Position numbers and translations under genes: made by a program. A stretch of DNA of 64,000 nucleotides from Roseovarius litorisediminis (GTDB lineage: Bacteria; Pseudomonadota; Alphaproteobacteria; Rhodobacterales; Rhodobacteraceae): contig NZ_FWFL01000001.1 in the NCBI RefSeq assembly GCF_900172295.1, positions 434,001 through 498,000 on the forward strand, in the 5' to 3' direction. This document shows, piece after piece, positions 19,660 to 29,977 of the stretch (position 1 is the first letter of the stretch; each line of letters begins with the position of its first letter). The notes beneath the pieces were generated by a model, which was not told the DNA's origin, ran no database searches, and saw only the letters and a list, made by a program, of their open reading frames with translations.

Positions 19660-20931
19660 TCAAAGGTTTTCGAATTGCGCTTCTTCCCGCGCAGACCATC
19701 GCACGGTCAGGTCGAACCCGCCTTCGCCCTGCACCTCGTTCTCGACCACACCCTTTTCAAACAGCCACGCCCGTTTGCGGCCCTCACCAAAGTCAAGATG
19801 TACCTGGCTGACGTGTGTGGCGCTTGCCAGAGCCTCTGTCACGGCACCGATAAAATCGTCAATCCCCTGCCCAGTAACGGCGGAGATTGCCTTGACGTCC
19901 TCGCGTCGCGCCGCCTGGGTCAGGGCGGCGTTGCGTGCATCGTCGTCCAGCAGGTCGATCTTGTTCCAGACCTCGATAAGCGGCGTGTCATCCTTGACCC
20001 CAAGGCTTTCCAGGATGTTCCTTACATCCGCCGCCTGTGACTCGCTTTCGGAATGCGAAATGTCGCGCACATGCACGATAAGGTCCGCCGCCAGCACCTC
20101 TTCCAGTGTGGCGCGAAACGCGGCAACCAGTTCGGTGGGAAGATCACTGATGAAACCCACGGTATCCGACAGGATCACTTCTGGTCCGTCGGGCAATTCA
20201 ACCCGTCGCATTGTCGGATCAAGCGTGGCAAACAGCATGTCCTTGACCAACACCTCTGCGCCGGTCAGACGGTTGAACAGCGTTGATTTGCCCGCGTTGG
20301 TATAGCCCACCAGCGCCACGATCGGAAACGGCACCTTGGCCCGGCTGGCCCGATGCAAGGTGCGCGTCTTGACCACCTTTTCCAGCTGTCGGCGCAGACG
20401 AACCAGCTGTTCGTCAATCGCCCGCCTGTCGGCCTCGATCTGTGTTTCGCCAGGACCGCCGACAAAACCCAGCCCGCCGCGCTGCCGCTCCAGGTGTGTC
20501 CATGCCCGCACCAATCGTGTTCGCTGATAAGACAGGGCCGCCATTTCCACCTGCAGCACCCCTTCACGGGTGGCTGCACGATCACTGAAAATTTCTAAAA
20601 TCAGGCCGGTCCGGTCCAGCAGTTTGACACCCCAGGCCTTTTCCAGATTACGTTGCTGCACCGGCGACACCGGCCCGTCCACCAGCACAAGCTCCACCTC
20701 GTTTGCTTCGAACATCAGGCGCAGTTCTTCCAGCTTGCCTTTACCGAACAGCATGCCGGGATGTGGTTTTTTCAGGCGCACCACGCTCTGACCTGCGACC
20801 TCCAGATCGGGCAGCGCATGGGCAAGCGAAACCGCTTCCTCCAGTGCAAGACCGGGATCGCGAGAGCTGTTAGATGATTGGATATCAGGATGCAGCACCC
20901 AGGCGCGGGTGGCCTCCCGTTCTTGATCCAT
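19660..20931 (-). CDS. hflX: Ribosome-associated GTPase HflX
   Basis: A 423-residue GTPase that binds and splits 70S ribosomes under stress. The N-terminal HflX domain includes GKLEELRLMFEANEVELVLVDG and GPGETQIEADRR; the G domain has the P-loop GYTNAGKST, switch II DTVGFISDLP and NKIDLLDD. The ATG at 20931 overlaps the hfq stop (ATGA), so expression is coupled to hfq, as in many proteobacteria. Confidence 0.95.
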   Translation of the reverse strand: MDQEREATRAWVLHPDIQSSNSSRDPGLALEEAVSLAHALPDLEVAGQSVVRLKKPHPGMLFGKGKLEELRLMFEANEVELVLVDGPVSPVQQRNLEKAWGVKLLDRTGLILEIFSDRAATREGVLQVEMAALSYQRTRLVRAWTHLERQRGGLGFVGGPGETQIEADRRAIDEQLVRLRRQLEKVVKTRTLHRASRAKVPFPIVALVGYTNAGKSTLFNRLTGAEVLVKDMLFATLDPTMRRVELPDGPEVILSDTVGFISDLPTELVAAFRATLEEVLAADLIVHVRDISHSESESQAADVRNILESLGVKDDTPLIEVWNKIDLLDDDARNAALTQAARREDVKAISAVTGQGIDDFIGAVTEALASATHVSQVHLDFGEGRKRAWLFEKGVVENEVQGEGGFDLTVRWSAREEAQFENL

Positions 20932-21170
20932 CAAGTGTTGTCTTCACCTTCATAAAGGTTCACAGGCTGCGACGGCATTATGGTCGAAACCGCATGCTTG
21001 TACACCAGCTGTGACTGGCCATCCCGGCGCAGCAGGATGCAAAAATTGTCAAACCAGGTGATAACCCCCTGTAGTTTGACCCCGTTTATCAGGAACACTG
21101 TGACCGGAATCTTGGTCTTTCGTACCTGGTTCAGAAATGCGTCTTGAAGGGACTGACGGTCAGAAGCCAT
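20931..21170 (-). CDS. hfq: RNA chaperone Hfq
   Basis: A 79-residue Sm-like protein that forms a hexamer and pairs small RNAs with mRNAs. The Sm1 motif lies in [21 protein letters not shown], and the Sm2 motif YKHAVSTI carries Lys58-His59 of the proximal RNA site. The C-terminal tail is short, as usual in alphaproteobacteria. It precedes hflX and lies on the far side of trkH from trkA. Confidence 0.97.
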   Translation of the reverse strand: MASDRQSLQDAFLNQVRKTKIPVTVFLINGVKLQGVITWFDNFCILLRRDGQSQLVYKHAVSTIMPSQPVNLYEGEDNT

Positions 21171-21307
21171 TTAATTTCAAAGCCTTTATTCTTGCGAGCG
21201 CCGCGGACCGACGCAGTTTTTTCTTCAGTCACACGAGTATGTATCGCACGGGCGAGACTTTCCAGCCTAAAAATAAACTTGGCGCAAGGCAGAGCTCAAG
21301 TGGTGCT

Positions 21308-22831
21308 TTAGTCGCGCCATAGTCCGGGATTGAACAAGGCAATGATTGCAAGTGTTTCAAGCCGTCCCAATACCATCGCGGCACAAAAAACCAGTTTGGC
21401 GGCTTCTGTCATGCCCAGCAGGCGGATTGGCTCTTCTGCAGCAACCGTTGTTAATGGGCCGGTTGTTGACAGGGCTGAGATTGCCAAAACCGTCGCCCTT
21501 TCAAAATCCTCTCCCAACGCTGAAAGAACCACGGTCACCAAGGCCAGCGAAATTGCAAAAAGCATAAAGAAGATCCAGGCGATGAATGCCCCCTTGCGCC
21601 GAATGCGCCGACTGCCTGCACTGGCACGGCCGACAGATGATGGATGTACCAGCCGCTCCATCTCACGCCGCCCGTTCAGATAAAGCGCGAAAACCCGCAG
21701 CAGTTTCACACCGCCCGCCGTGGTCGCCACACCGCCCCCGACAAGCGACAGCCCCATCAGGATAAGGCCCGGCGTGCCAAGCCCCGACCACTGCTGCGCC
21801 GCGACCCAGTCAGCGCTCTGAAACCCGGTTGTGGACAAAAACGACAGCACGGTGAACAGACTGCCCCATAGCGCCCGCAGACCTTGCCCGAGATTTTGCA
21901 CCTCATCGACGTCAAAACTGGCAATCCAATGGCGCAGGAAAAGCAGCAACGGCACCCCCAGAACCAATACCATCCCCAGCCGGAATTCGGGATCTTCCAG
22001 AATACTGGGCCGCGCCGTTGTGACCGTATCCGACGAAAAAGTAAGCCGCGACAGCGAAAACAGCAGGAAAAGGAATATCACCACCTCGCCTCCGACGCCC
22101 GAAACCCCGTTCTGCACCCCGCCAACCGAGGATATGCCGCTGGTCGCCATGGTTGACATGGCATGGATCAGGGCCACCAGTGCACGGTCCCCCCCGATCA
22201 TCAGCATGATCCACAGTATCCCGGTAAGCCCGATATAGATCGGGGCCAGTTGCATCGTGATCTGCTCCAGGCGTTTACCGGAACTGGCCCGCTGAAACCG
22301 GTCCAGTCGTGTATCCCCCTGCCCCGGTTCCGCGCTGGCCGTCACTTCAAACCCACCCAGGTTCAACGGCGCCAGAACCGCCGAGGCGGAAATCCAGATC
22401 AGCAGCCCGCCAAACCACCCGACCAGCCCGCGCCACAGGTGCAGGCTGTCCATCAGGCGCCCCGGCTTGTCAAACAACGTCGCCCCGGTTGTGGTGAAAC
22501 ATGACAACATTTCGAAATAGGCATTAAGAAAACTGGTGGTCTCAAGCCCCTCATAAAGCGGGAACGCCAGAAAAACCGGCAGAAAAAGATAAGCCAGAAA
22601 AAGCGAAAGCAGGTTCTGGAGGTCACTCTCGTCTCGTCTTGGCCGCCCCGACATGGCCAGACCGACCACCAGAACCAACGCCAGCCCCAGAAACCCGGAA
22701 TAGCCAAAAGCACGCGCCACGCTGGTATCCGACCGGAATAGCGCATCGATCATCGGCAGGAACATCACCAATGCCGAAATCCCGGTCAGGATCAGGATCA
22801 GCGGAAATGTCAGAAGGCGACCAGTCATCAC
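21308..22831 (-). CDS. trkH: Potassium uptake transporter, TrkH
   Basis: A 507-residue inner-membrane K+ channel-like subunit of the Trk system. It is strongly hydrophobic, with repeated pore loops such as CFTTTGATLF, ATSGISSVGG, FLSTTGFQSADW and SALSTTGPLTTV, each matching a filter segment of the four M1-P-M2 units. It starts 1 bp after the trkA stop, so the gating subunit and the pore are co-expressed. The last base is 137 bp upstream of hfq. Confidence 0.95.
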   Translation of the reverse strand: MMTGRLLTFPLILILTGISALVMFLPMIDALFRSDTSVARAFGYSGFLGLALVLVVGLAMSGRPRRDESDLQNLLSLFLAYLFLPVFLAFPLYEGLETTSFLNAYFEMLSCFTTTGATLFDKPGRLMDSLHLWRGLVGWFGGLLIWISASAVLAPLNLGGFEVTASAEPGQGDTRLDRFQRASSGKRLEQITMQLAPIYIGLTGILWIMLMIGGDRALVALIHAMSTMATSGISSVGGVQNGVSGVGGEVVIFLFLLFSLSRLTFSSDTVTTARPSILEDPEFRLGMVLVLGVPLLLFLRHWIASFDVDEVQNLGQGLRALWGSLFTVLSFLSTTGFQSADWVAAQQWSGLGTPGLILMGLSLVGGGVATTAGGVKLLRVFALYLNGRREMERLVHPSSVGRASAGSRRIRRKGAFIAWIFFMLFAISLALVTVVLSALGEDFERATVLAISALSTTGPLTTVAAEEPIRLLGMTEAAKLVFCAAMVLGRLETLAIIALFNPGLWRD

Positions 22832-22832
22832 G

Positions 22833-24209
22833 TCAGAAGAAATCTATCGAGACCTGAAGCAGTTGTTCAACCTGCACCACATCAGACGCCATGGCAAACA
22901 GCACAACCACATCCCCGGCTTCGATTCTCAGACCACCAGAGGGTTTGTGAATCGTGTCATCTTTCTTGACACCGCCCACCAATACCCCTTCCGGGAAATC
23001 AATATCGCGGATCGCGGACCCGGCAATGGTCGAAGTAGACAGAACTTCGGCCTCAATCACCTCGGCCTCGGCATCACCGATGGAATAGACCGCGCGCACA
23101 CGACCATGACGGATATGCCGCAGGATCGAACTGACGGTCGTGGCGCGCGGATTGATATAGGCATCAATCCCCAGGGGCTCCATCAGTGGTAAAAGCGTGG
23201 GATCATTGATCAGCGCAATCGCAAAAGGGCAGCCTTCGGCCTTGGCCCGCACAGCGGCCAGCATGTTCGTCTTGTCGTCATCGGTTACCGCCAGCACCGC
23301 ATCCGCCCGCGCAATACCTGCTTCGGCCAAAAGTGCCGAATCCAGACCGTCACCGTTCAGCACGATGGTCCGCTCCAGCGCATCGGCGGCCAATTCGGCA
23401 CAACGGCGGCTTTTTTCAATCACTTTTGCACGGATGCGCCCACCGCGAGTTTCAAGTGCCTTGGCCACCGCCAACCCGATGTTGCCGCCGCCAACAATCA
23501 CCAGACGTTCCTGTTTCTTTTCGGATTTTCCAAACACCTCCAGCGTGCGTGGAATATCCTCAAGCGGGGCGAAAACATAACATTCGTCGCCAACAAACAG
23601 CTGATCCCCGGCCTCGGGTGCAAACAGCCGCCCCTCGCGCCGTACCGCCAGAACCACCACGCGCAGGGTTGAGAACAGATCGCTCAGCTGCCGCAACGGT
23701 GTGTTGACCACAGGACAGTCTTCTTCCAGACGCAGCCCCATCAGCTGCGCCTTGCCGTCCAGAAATGTTTCGGTGTCAAAAGCCGCCGGGGATGCCAGCC
23801 TCTGCAAGGCCGCCTCGGCCACTTCACGCTCGGGGCTGATCACCACGTCGATCGGCATGTGGTCGCGGCGGTAAAGATCGGAATAGATCGCATCCAGATA
23901 GGACTGGCTGCGCAGACGGGCGATTTTCCGCGAAATTGCAAAAACCGAATGAGCCACCTGACAGGTGACCATGTTGACCTCGTCCGAATAGGTTGCGGCG
24001 ATGATCATGTCAGCATCCCGCGCGCCCGCCCGGTCCAGAACATCCGGGTAGGACGCGAATCCGGTGATGCCTTGCACATCAAGGGTTTCGGTGGCCCGGC
24101 GTACAAGGTCGGGGTTGTTGTCCACGACCGTTACGTGGTTCTTTTCGCCAGACAAATGGCGCGCGATCTGCCAGCCAACCTGACCAGCACCGCAGATGAT
24201 GACCTTCAT
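22833..24209 (-). CDS. trkA: Trk potassium system NAD-binding regulator TrkA
   Basis: A 458-residue peripheral membrane protein that gates TrkH in response to nucleotides. It holds two RCK-N Rossmann domains, with IICGAGQVGWQIA at the N-terminus and IVGGGNIGLAVAKALE in the middle, each followed by an RCK-C domain (FPEGVLVGGVKKDD in the second). The full double-domain length is normal. It belongs to the ntr-trk-hfq-hflX arrangement common in alphaproteobacteria, though a divergent lipoprotein gene separates it from ntrX here. Confidence 0.95.
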   Translation of the reverse strand: MKVIICGAGQVGWQIARHLSGEKNHVTVVDNNPDLVRRATETLDVQGITGFASYPDVLDRAGARDADMIIAATYSDEVNMVTCQVAHSVFAISRKIARLRSQSYLDAIYSDLYRRDHMPIDVVISPEREVAEAALQRLASPAAFDTETFLDGKAQLMGLRLEEDCPVVNTPLRQLSDLFSTLRVVVLAVRREGRLFAPEAGDQLFVGDECYVFAPLEDIPRTLEVFGKSEKKQERLVIVGGGNIGLAVAKALETRGGRIRAKVIEKSRRCAELAADALERTIVLNGDGLDSALLAEAGIARADAVLAVTDDDKTNMLAAVRAKAEGCPFAIALINDPTLLPLMEPLGIDAYINPRATTVSSILRHIRHGRVRAVYSIGDAEAEVIEAEVLSTSTIAGSAIRDIDFPEGVLVGGVKKDDTIHKPSGGLRIEAGDVVVLFAMASDVVQVEQLLQVSIDFF

Positions 24210-24311
24210 GGCTCTTGCCTCATCTTTTCTGAAGGTGTTGCATGACAGAAGGGGTTTGGTTGGTCAATTGGTTTGTCCGCTGCCCTGACTTGTGACGATA
24301 CGAGGTTCAAC

Positions 24312-24794
24312 ATGCTGTACCCCATAAGACTCACCCGCAGATTGGCGCTGATGGCCACAACCGCACTGATCGTGGCCTGCGCACCGCTCAAGATCTATTA
24401 CAAGGAAGGCGTACAGGTGGCCCGGATGGAAACTGACCAGACGGACTGCGAAATCTCGGCTTTGGAAAAAGTGCCAAAAGATATCCGGACCCGCTATATC
24501 CCGCCAACCTACACGCCCTATCAGTATTGCGACCGCTACGGGCGCTGCTATTGGCGCCAACGCCTTGTCTCGCCCGGGCGGCACGTCAGCTACGATTCCA
24601 ATGGTCCCTTGCGGGACAAGGTTACCGCGCAATGCATGGCGCAGAAGGGCTACCAACTTGTCGAGCTACCGGCCTGCGGTTCAGCCGTCACCCAATCCGT
24701 CCCTGTGCATGCCACACAGGTATTGCCTCGACTTGGCCCCAAGTCCTGTGCAATTCGCCTGAAATCCGGTCGCTGGCAGATCGTCACGCCCTGA
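24312..24794 (+). CDS. Small cysteine-rich lipoprotein of unknown function
   Basis: A 160-residue protein. A signal sequence with a lipobox (LIVAC) puts the lipidated cysteine near residue 23, and GAGG stands six bases before the ATG at 24312. The mature part has several further cysteines (YQYCDRYGRCYW, AQCMAQKGY, LPACGS, KSCAIRL), which suggests disulphides in the periplasm. I do not recognise a named family. It runs opposite to its neighbours, between trkA and ntrX. Confidence 0.75.
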   Translation: MLYPIRLTRRLALMATTALIVACAPLKIYYKEGVQVARMETDQTDCEISALEKVPKDIRTRYIPPTYTPYQYCDRYGRCYWRQRLVSPGRHVSYDSNGPLRDKVTAQCMAQKGYQLVELPACGSAVTQSVPVHATQVLPRLGPKSCAIRLKSGRWQIVTP

Positions 24795-24840
24795 CCGAAA
24801 GCGTTTATCCTAACCCTGCTAAGTTTCAGGGCGAACTACT

Positions 24841-26244
24841 TTAATCGACTTCCTCGTCGATCTGTGCCCCCTTGCCGCCCGCCTTCGATCCGGTGACAAC
24901 CCCCAGCGACTTAAGCTTGCGGTGCAGCGCACTGCGTTCCATTCCGACAAACTCTGCCGTTCGGCTGATATTTCCGCCAAACCGGTTGATCTGTGTCAGC
25001 AGGTATTCGCGTTCAAACGCTTCGCGCGCCTCGCGCAGGGGCATCGTGGCCAGCGATCCTGACAACACAACGCGCCCGTCTTCCGGCGTGGAATCCGTTT
25101 CTCCGGGGACTTCGCGGGCCTGAATGGCGTCGCTACTCTCACCCAAAATCAGGATACGCTCGATGACATTGCGCAATTGCCGTACGTTCCCGGGCCACGT
25201 CATTGTCTGCAACAATGTGCTGGCTTCCTCACTCATCTCGCGCAGGGGTAACCCCTGGGACTTGTTGAACATTTCAATGAAATGCTTGGCCAGCGCCGGA
25301 ATGTCTTCACGCCGTTCTTCCAATGAGGGCACAGTGATCGGCACCACGTTCAACCTGTGAAAAAGCTCACGGCGGAAGCGTTCAGCCGCAATTTCAGCTT
25401 CAAGGTCACGGTTGGTCGAAGAGATGACCCGCAGATCAACTTCTACCTTGTCGTTGCCGCCCACGCGCAGAAACGTCTGATCCACCAGCACGCGCAAAAT
25501 CTTGGATTGCGTGCCGGGCGGCATATCGGCCACCTCGTTAAAATAGATGATGCCACCGTTGGCTTCTTCCAGCAGACCGGGCTCGATTCCGCGCTCGTCG
25601 CTTTCGCGGCCGAACAGAACCTCTTCCATCCGGTCCGATTCGATTGTGGCACATCCCACCGTCACAAACGGCCCGTCCGCACGATTTGAATTGGCATGGA
25701 TATAGCGCGCCGCAAGTTCCTTGCCCGATCCCGCGGGCCCCGACAGCATCACCCGTCCGTTCGATTTGGTCACCTTGTCCAGCTGCCCGATCAACGTTCG
25801 GAAAGACGGGCTTTCACCCAGCATCTGGGCGGGGGCCGTATCGCGCCGCTTTAAGGCCTGATTTTCGCGCCGCAGACGGCTGGTTTCCATCCCGCGCCGG
25901 ATCACTACCAATAGCTGGTCGATGTTAAAGGGCTTCTCGATGAAATCATAAGCCCCCTGCTTGATCGCTGCGACAGCGATTTCGATATTGCCGTGGCCAC
26001 TGATGATCACCACAGGTACTTCGGGGTAATCGCGTTTCACTGCTTTTAGAATATCGATTCCGTCCATCTGGCTGTCCTTCAGCCAGATGTCGAGGATCAG
26101 CAGCGAAGGCTGCTGATCGGCAATGGCCGCCATCGCATCGTCGGAATTACCCGCCAGCCGCGTGCCATATCCCTCGTCCTGCAGAATATCTGCAATCAGT
26201 TCGCGAATATCGCGTTCGTCATCCACAATCAGAATATCACTCAT
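24841..26244 (-). CDS. ntrX: Nitrogen-regulation response regulator NtrX, without GAFTGA loop
   Basis: A 467-residue response regulator: receiver domain with phospho-acceptor Asp52 (LLILDIWL), AAA+ domain (GPAGSGKE Walker A), and a Fis-type helix-turn-helix (ISRTAEFVGMERSALHRKL). Where sigma-54 activators have GAFTGA the sequence reads VLFGRESDERGIEPGLLEEA, so the sigma-54 contact loop is missing. I place the start at 26244 because GAGG lies 8 bp upstream; 13 extra residues are possible. It follows ntrY by 7 bp. Confidence 0.94.
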   Translation of the reverse strand: MSDILIVDDERDIRELIADILQDEGYGTRLAGNSDDAMAAIADQQPSLLILDIWLKDSQMDGIDILKAVKRDYPEVPVVIISGHGNIEIAVAAIKQGAYDFIEKPFNIDQLLVVIRRGMETSRLRRENQALKRRDTAPAQMLGESPSFRTLIGQLDKVTKSNGRVMLSGPAGSGKELAARYIHANSNRADGPFVTVGCATIESDRMEEVLFGRESDERGIEPGLLEEANGGIIYFNEVADMPPGTQSKILRVLVDQTFLRVGGNDKVEVDLRVISSTNRDLEAEIAAERFRRELFHRLNVVPITVPSLEERREDIPALAKHFIEMFNKSQGLPLREMSEEASTLLQTMTWPGNVRQLRNVIERILILGESSDAIQAREVPGETDSTPEDGRVVLSGSLATMPLREAREAFEREYLLTQINRFGGNISRTAEFVGMERSALHRKLKSLGVVTGSKAGGKGAQIDEEVD

Positions 26245-26251
26245 GTTATCC

Positions 26252-28510
26252 TCACACTGCCTGTCTGGCTTTTTCTGTCTCATCTACCGCAACACTCAGC
26301 GGCAATCTTATGATTGCCATCGCTCCCGAATGCGTACCGCCTTCGAATACCGGGGCATCTTCCAGAACCAGCGTGCCGCCATGTTCTTCGATGATCTTCT
26401 TGACGATCGGCAGGCCCAGCCCTGTACCTTTTTCACGCGTGGTCACATAGGGTTCGAATAATCTGGCCCGGTCTTCAGGCAACCCAATACCGTTATCAGC
26501 AATTCTGATGACGGCCATGCCATCCTCAATCGCGCTGCTGACCCGAATGGTTGGAACATGGTCAGCGGGGCACACTTTTTCCTGAAGACTTTCAATGGCC
26601 TCTCCGGCATTTTTCATTAGGTTTGTCAACGCCTGACTGATCATGGTTGAATCGATCTCCCCCCACATCTCAGCGTCGCAAAGCGCAGTTTCAAACTTGA
26701 CAGCCGGCTGCCCGCTTTCCTGTAACAGCACGGCTTCTGCCAGCAATTTGCCAAGATCTTCCTGTTTGGTCTGGGGTTCGGGCATCCGGGCAAATTTCGA
26801 AAACTCATCGACAATCCGGCGCAGGTCATTGGTCTGGCGCACCACGACATCCGTCAATTGCGCCAGCGATTCCGCATTATCCTGATCCAGTAGCTTTGAA
26901 AACTTCCGCTTGATCCGTTCCGCTGACAGCTGAATCGGCGTCAGTGGGTTCTTGATTTCATGGGCAATGCGTTGTGCCACATCCGCCCAGGCTGCCATCC
27001 GCTGGGCCGCCACCAGATCAGTCACATCATCAAAGGCCACCACATAGCCCTCACGCTTATTGTCCTTACCGGTGCGTTTTGACATGCGGACCAGCAGGTT
27101 TTCCTGCCGGTTGCCCCGCGTCACCTTGATCTCTTCCTGCACAAACCCCGTGGGACTGCCCTTGAGGCGTTCAAAAAGCGCACCGAATTCGGGCACAGCC
27201 ACACTGAGTGCCAGTGATTGCTGATCTTCCTGCCAATCCAGCAGCCGTTCCGCAGCGCGGTTCACAAAGGTCACCCGACCCTGCGCATCCAGCCCGACAA
27301 CCCCCGACGACACCGACCCAAGAACAGAGTCAAACAACCGACGCCGCCGCTCGATCTGTTTGGTATTGGCCAGCAGTTTCTCGCGCTGGCCTTTCAGTTG
27401 CCGGGTCATCTGGTTAAAATAGGTACTCAGCATGGCGATTTCGTCATCGCCTTCCTCTTCGCGCACCAGGGTATCCAGATCGCCTTCGCCAACGCGCTGC
27501 GCGGCACTGGTCAGTCGCCCGACCGGGCGCGACAGCCGCTCGGCAAACCACATCCCCAGCCAGATCGCCGCCAGAATAAGAATTACTGCAAAGCCCAGAT
27601 AAAGCAGACCGAATTCAAATAAAACCCGGCCCCGTTCGCTTTCACGTTGCTGGTAAAAGCGCGCCGTTTCCTGGGTTTCGTCCAACAGGCTCAGAATTTC
27701 GCCATCGACGTTCCGGCTGACATACAGAAAACGGTCCGGGATGGTTTCAAGCGGCATCAGTGCGCGAAACTCATTATTATCCCAGTCCTGAATGACCACC
27801 ACGCCTTCCTCCATGGCCTGGTCGATCTGCGCCTGATCGGGCTGCTCGTAATCGAACAGGTAAGATCGTTCACCGCGCGCCCGCAGTTCGCCGGTGCCAT
27901 CAATCACAAAGGCTTCGCGCAAGCCGCGCTGGATTTCGCGCTGGCCACGGGAAAGCACCTGCCGGATGTCGCCATCATCCATAAACACCGTCGCCCGTTT
28001 CGTGGCATTCAGAAGTGAGGCCAACGCACGGGCATCCGTCACCAGATCGCGGCGATGTTCCTCTTCATAGGCCTGCGCGGCGGAAACACTGCTGCTGACA
28101 ACCCGGCCCACGCGGTCGGAAAACCAGGCCTCCAGCCCCATATTCACCGACAGTGTGGCAAAGACGGCGACCGTGACTGTTGGCAGCAGCGCCATGATCG
28201 CAAAGACTCCGGTCAGCCGCAGGTGCAGACGTGACCCGGCCGACCGGCTGCGCCGCGCAGACACCATCCGGACGACCCGTTGCAGAACCAGGGCCGCTAC
28301 AATGATCACATAGACCAGATCCGACAGCAGAACGATGCGCAGGATATTCGAGGAGGCCCCCTTATCCAAAGGCCCCATCACCAGGAATGTCACAAGCGCC
28401 AGAACAGGTCCCAGAACCACAAGCCCCAGCGTCGCTACATTTTTAAAGCGCTGCAGTCGCCGCAACCGGCTGATTGCATCCCAGGATAAACGGCGTGTCC
28501 CTGTTGCCAC
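26252..28510 (-). CDS. ntrY: Nitrogen-regulation sensor histidine kinase NtrY
   Basis: A ~752-residue membrane kinase that phosphorylates NtrX. Several N-terminal transmembrane helices flank a periplasmic region, followed by HAMP (RLTSAAQRVGEGDLDTLVRE), a PAS-type domain (VVGLDAQGRVTFVNRAAERLL), HisKA with the phospho-His in [12 protein letters not shown], and the HATPase boxes (GTGLGLPIVKKIIEEHGG). A GTG at 28510 with AAGGGGG six bases upstream is favoured over the GTG at 28549. In other alphaproteobacteria NtrYX links nitrogen and redox status to gene control. Confidence 0.94.
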   Translation of the reverse strand: MATGTRRLSWDAISRLRRLQRFKNVATLGLVVLGPVLALVTFLVMGPLDKGASSNILRIVLLSDLVYVIIVAALVLQRVVRMVSARRSRSAGSRLHLRLTGVFAIMALLPTVTVAVFATLSVNMGLEAWFSDRVGRVVSSSVSAAQAYEEEHRRDLVTDARALASLLNATKRATVFMDDGDIRQVLSRGQREIQRGLREAFVIDGTGELRARGERSYLFDYEQPDQAQIDQAMEEGVVVIQDWDNNEFRALMPLETIPDRFLYVSRNVDGEILSLLDETQETARFYQQRESERGRVLFEFGLLYLGFAVILILAAIWLGMWFAERLSRPVGRLTSAAQRVGEGDLDTLVREEEGDDEIAMLSTYFNQMTRQLKGQREKLLANTKQIERRRRLFDSVLGSVSSGVVGLDAQGRVTFVNRAAERLLDWQEDQQSLALSVAVPEFGALFERLKGSPTGFVQEEIKVTRGNRQENLLVRMSKRTGKDNKREGYVVAFDDVTDLVAAQRMAAWADVAQRIAHEIKNPLTPIQLSAERIKRKFSKLLDQDNAESLAQLTDVVVRQTNDLRRIVDEFSKFARMPEPQTKQEDLGKLLAEAVLLQESGQPAVKFETALCDAEMWGEIDSTMISQALTNLMKNAGEAIESLQEKVCPADHVPTIRVSSAIEDGMAVIRIADNGIGLPEDRARLFEPYVTTREKGTGLGLPIVKKIIEEHGGTLVLEDAPVFEGGTHSGAMAIIRLPLSVAVDETEKARQAV

Positions 28511-28608
28511 GCAAGTCCCCCTTCGGTTAGTAGCACCCAAAGGGCGCACCGCTACATATGGCTTTATCCGATCCGCTCGTCCAAAATAGCCACAGTTCTG
28601 TTGCAGTT

Positions 28609-29973
28609 TTACATCAACTTGCGGCGGCGTGTCACGCGAATATCCAGCTCGGTAATTTTCTTACGTAACGTATTGCGGTTGATCCCCAGCAAATCGGCAC
28701 ATTTGGCCTGATTTCCGGCACTTGCATCCAGGGCAATCTCGATCAGAGGCAGCTCAACCTCGCGCAGGATACGGGCATAAAGGCCCGGCGGCGGCAACAT
28801 ATTGCCATGCAGGTCAAAATACCGGCGCAGATGGCGCGCGACAGAGGTCGATAATGATTCGCCACCGCCCTGCCCGATAACCGGCTCTCCCCGGGGTTGA
28901 TTGCCCAGAACGGCGCTGACTTCGGCACTGGTTATTTCTTGCGCCTGTGCCGTGAGGCTGATCCGTTTGACTGCATTTTCCAGCTGTCGCACATTGCCCG
29001 GCCAACTATAGGTCCGCATCAGTTCCAGTGCATCTTTTGACATCCGCCGCAACAGCATCCCATCCCGCTCGGAGCGGGCCAGGAAATGCTCGGTCAAAAG
29101 CTCAATATCCTCCACCCTCTCGCGCAGGCTGGGCACGTCAATTGAAGCACCGCTCAGCCGGTAGAACAGATCTTCACGCAGCTTCGGTGATCCCTGCCCT
29201 TCATTAAGGCGCTGCTGACTGGTGGCCATGAACCGCGGCGCGTTATCTCCGGGGGCATCCACCATCCTGACAACCCGCGCCTGCGCCTCGTTGTCCAGAT
29301 CACCCACTTCGTCCAGCACAATAGTGCCGCCCCTGGCCCGCGCCATGATCTTTGAAGGTCCTTCCAGATCGGCCAGATCGGCGGGCGCGACGGTAACAAA
29401 CGGCAGGGATCGCCGGTCTGAAAAATCGTGTATCACCCGCGCGATCAACGACTTTCCGGTGCCGGATTCACCGCAGATCATGACCGGCAGGTCGGTGTTG
29501 ACGATCCGCGCCACCACCCGGTACAGCGCCTGCATCGCGGGTGTTCGCCCCACAAGCGGCAATTCTTCGGGCTGGCCATCAAGGTCCGACTGAGCCGCCC
29601 GCGCCCGTACCCGGCTATCCAGCGCCCGCGCCGTCCGCTTCATCAGATCCGGCAGGTCAAAGGGCTTGGGCAGATAATCATAGGCCTCGGCTTCGGCCGC
29701 CTGAATTGCCGTCATGATGGTGTTCTGTGCCGAAATCACGATCACCGGCAGCCCGGGCCGATCTGCGGCGATCTTCGGCAACATCTCAAGGCCGTTGCCA
29801 TCGGGCATCATCACGTCGGTGATCACCGCATCGCCTTTTCCCTCGGCAATCCATCGCATCAACGTCGTCAGGCTTGACGTGGCATGCACCTTGCACCCCG
29901 ACCGTGTCAGCGCCTGCGTCAGAACCGTGCGGATCGTGCGATCGTCGTCTGCAACCAGTACCGTGCCATCCAT
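28609..29973 (-). CDS. ntrC: Nitrogen response regulator NtrC, Rhodobacter type without GAFTGA
   Basis: A 454-residue response regulator: receiver with Asp53 ([11 protein letters not shown]), AAA+ domain with Walker A GESGTGKS, and a C-terminal Fis helix-turn-helix ([20 protein letters not shown]). The segment that should hold GAFTGA is shortened to [20 protein letters not shown]. Rhodobacter capsulatus NtrC shares this deletion and is known to activate sigma-70 promoters. The same mechanism is inferred here. AAGGAG stands 7 bp before the ATG at 29973, immediately after ntrB. Confidence 0.95.
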   Translation of the reverse strand: MDGTVLVADDDRTIRTVLTQALTRSGCKVHATSSLTTLMRWIAEGKGDAVITDVMMPDGNGLEMLPKIAADRPGLPVIVISAQNTIMTAIQAAEAEAYDYLPKPFDLPDLMKRTARALDSRVRARAAQSDLDGQPEELPLVGRTPAMQALYRVVARIVNTDLPVMICGESGTGKSLIARVIHDFSDRRSLPFVTVAPADLADLEGPSKIMARARGGTIVLDEVGDLDNEAQARVVRMVDAPGDNAPRFMATSQQRLNEGQGSPKLREDLFYRLSGASIDVPSLRERVEDIELLTEHFLARSERDGMLLRRMSKDALELMRTYSWPGNVRQLENAVKRISLTAQAQEITSAEVSAVLGNQPRGEPVIGQGGGESLSTSVARHLRRYFDLHGNMLPPPGLYARILREVELPLIEIALDASAGNQAKCADLLGINRNTLRKKITELDIRVTRRRKLM

Positions 29974-29977
29974 GCCG

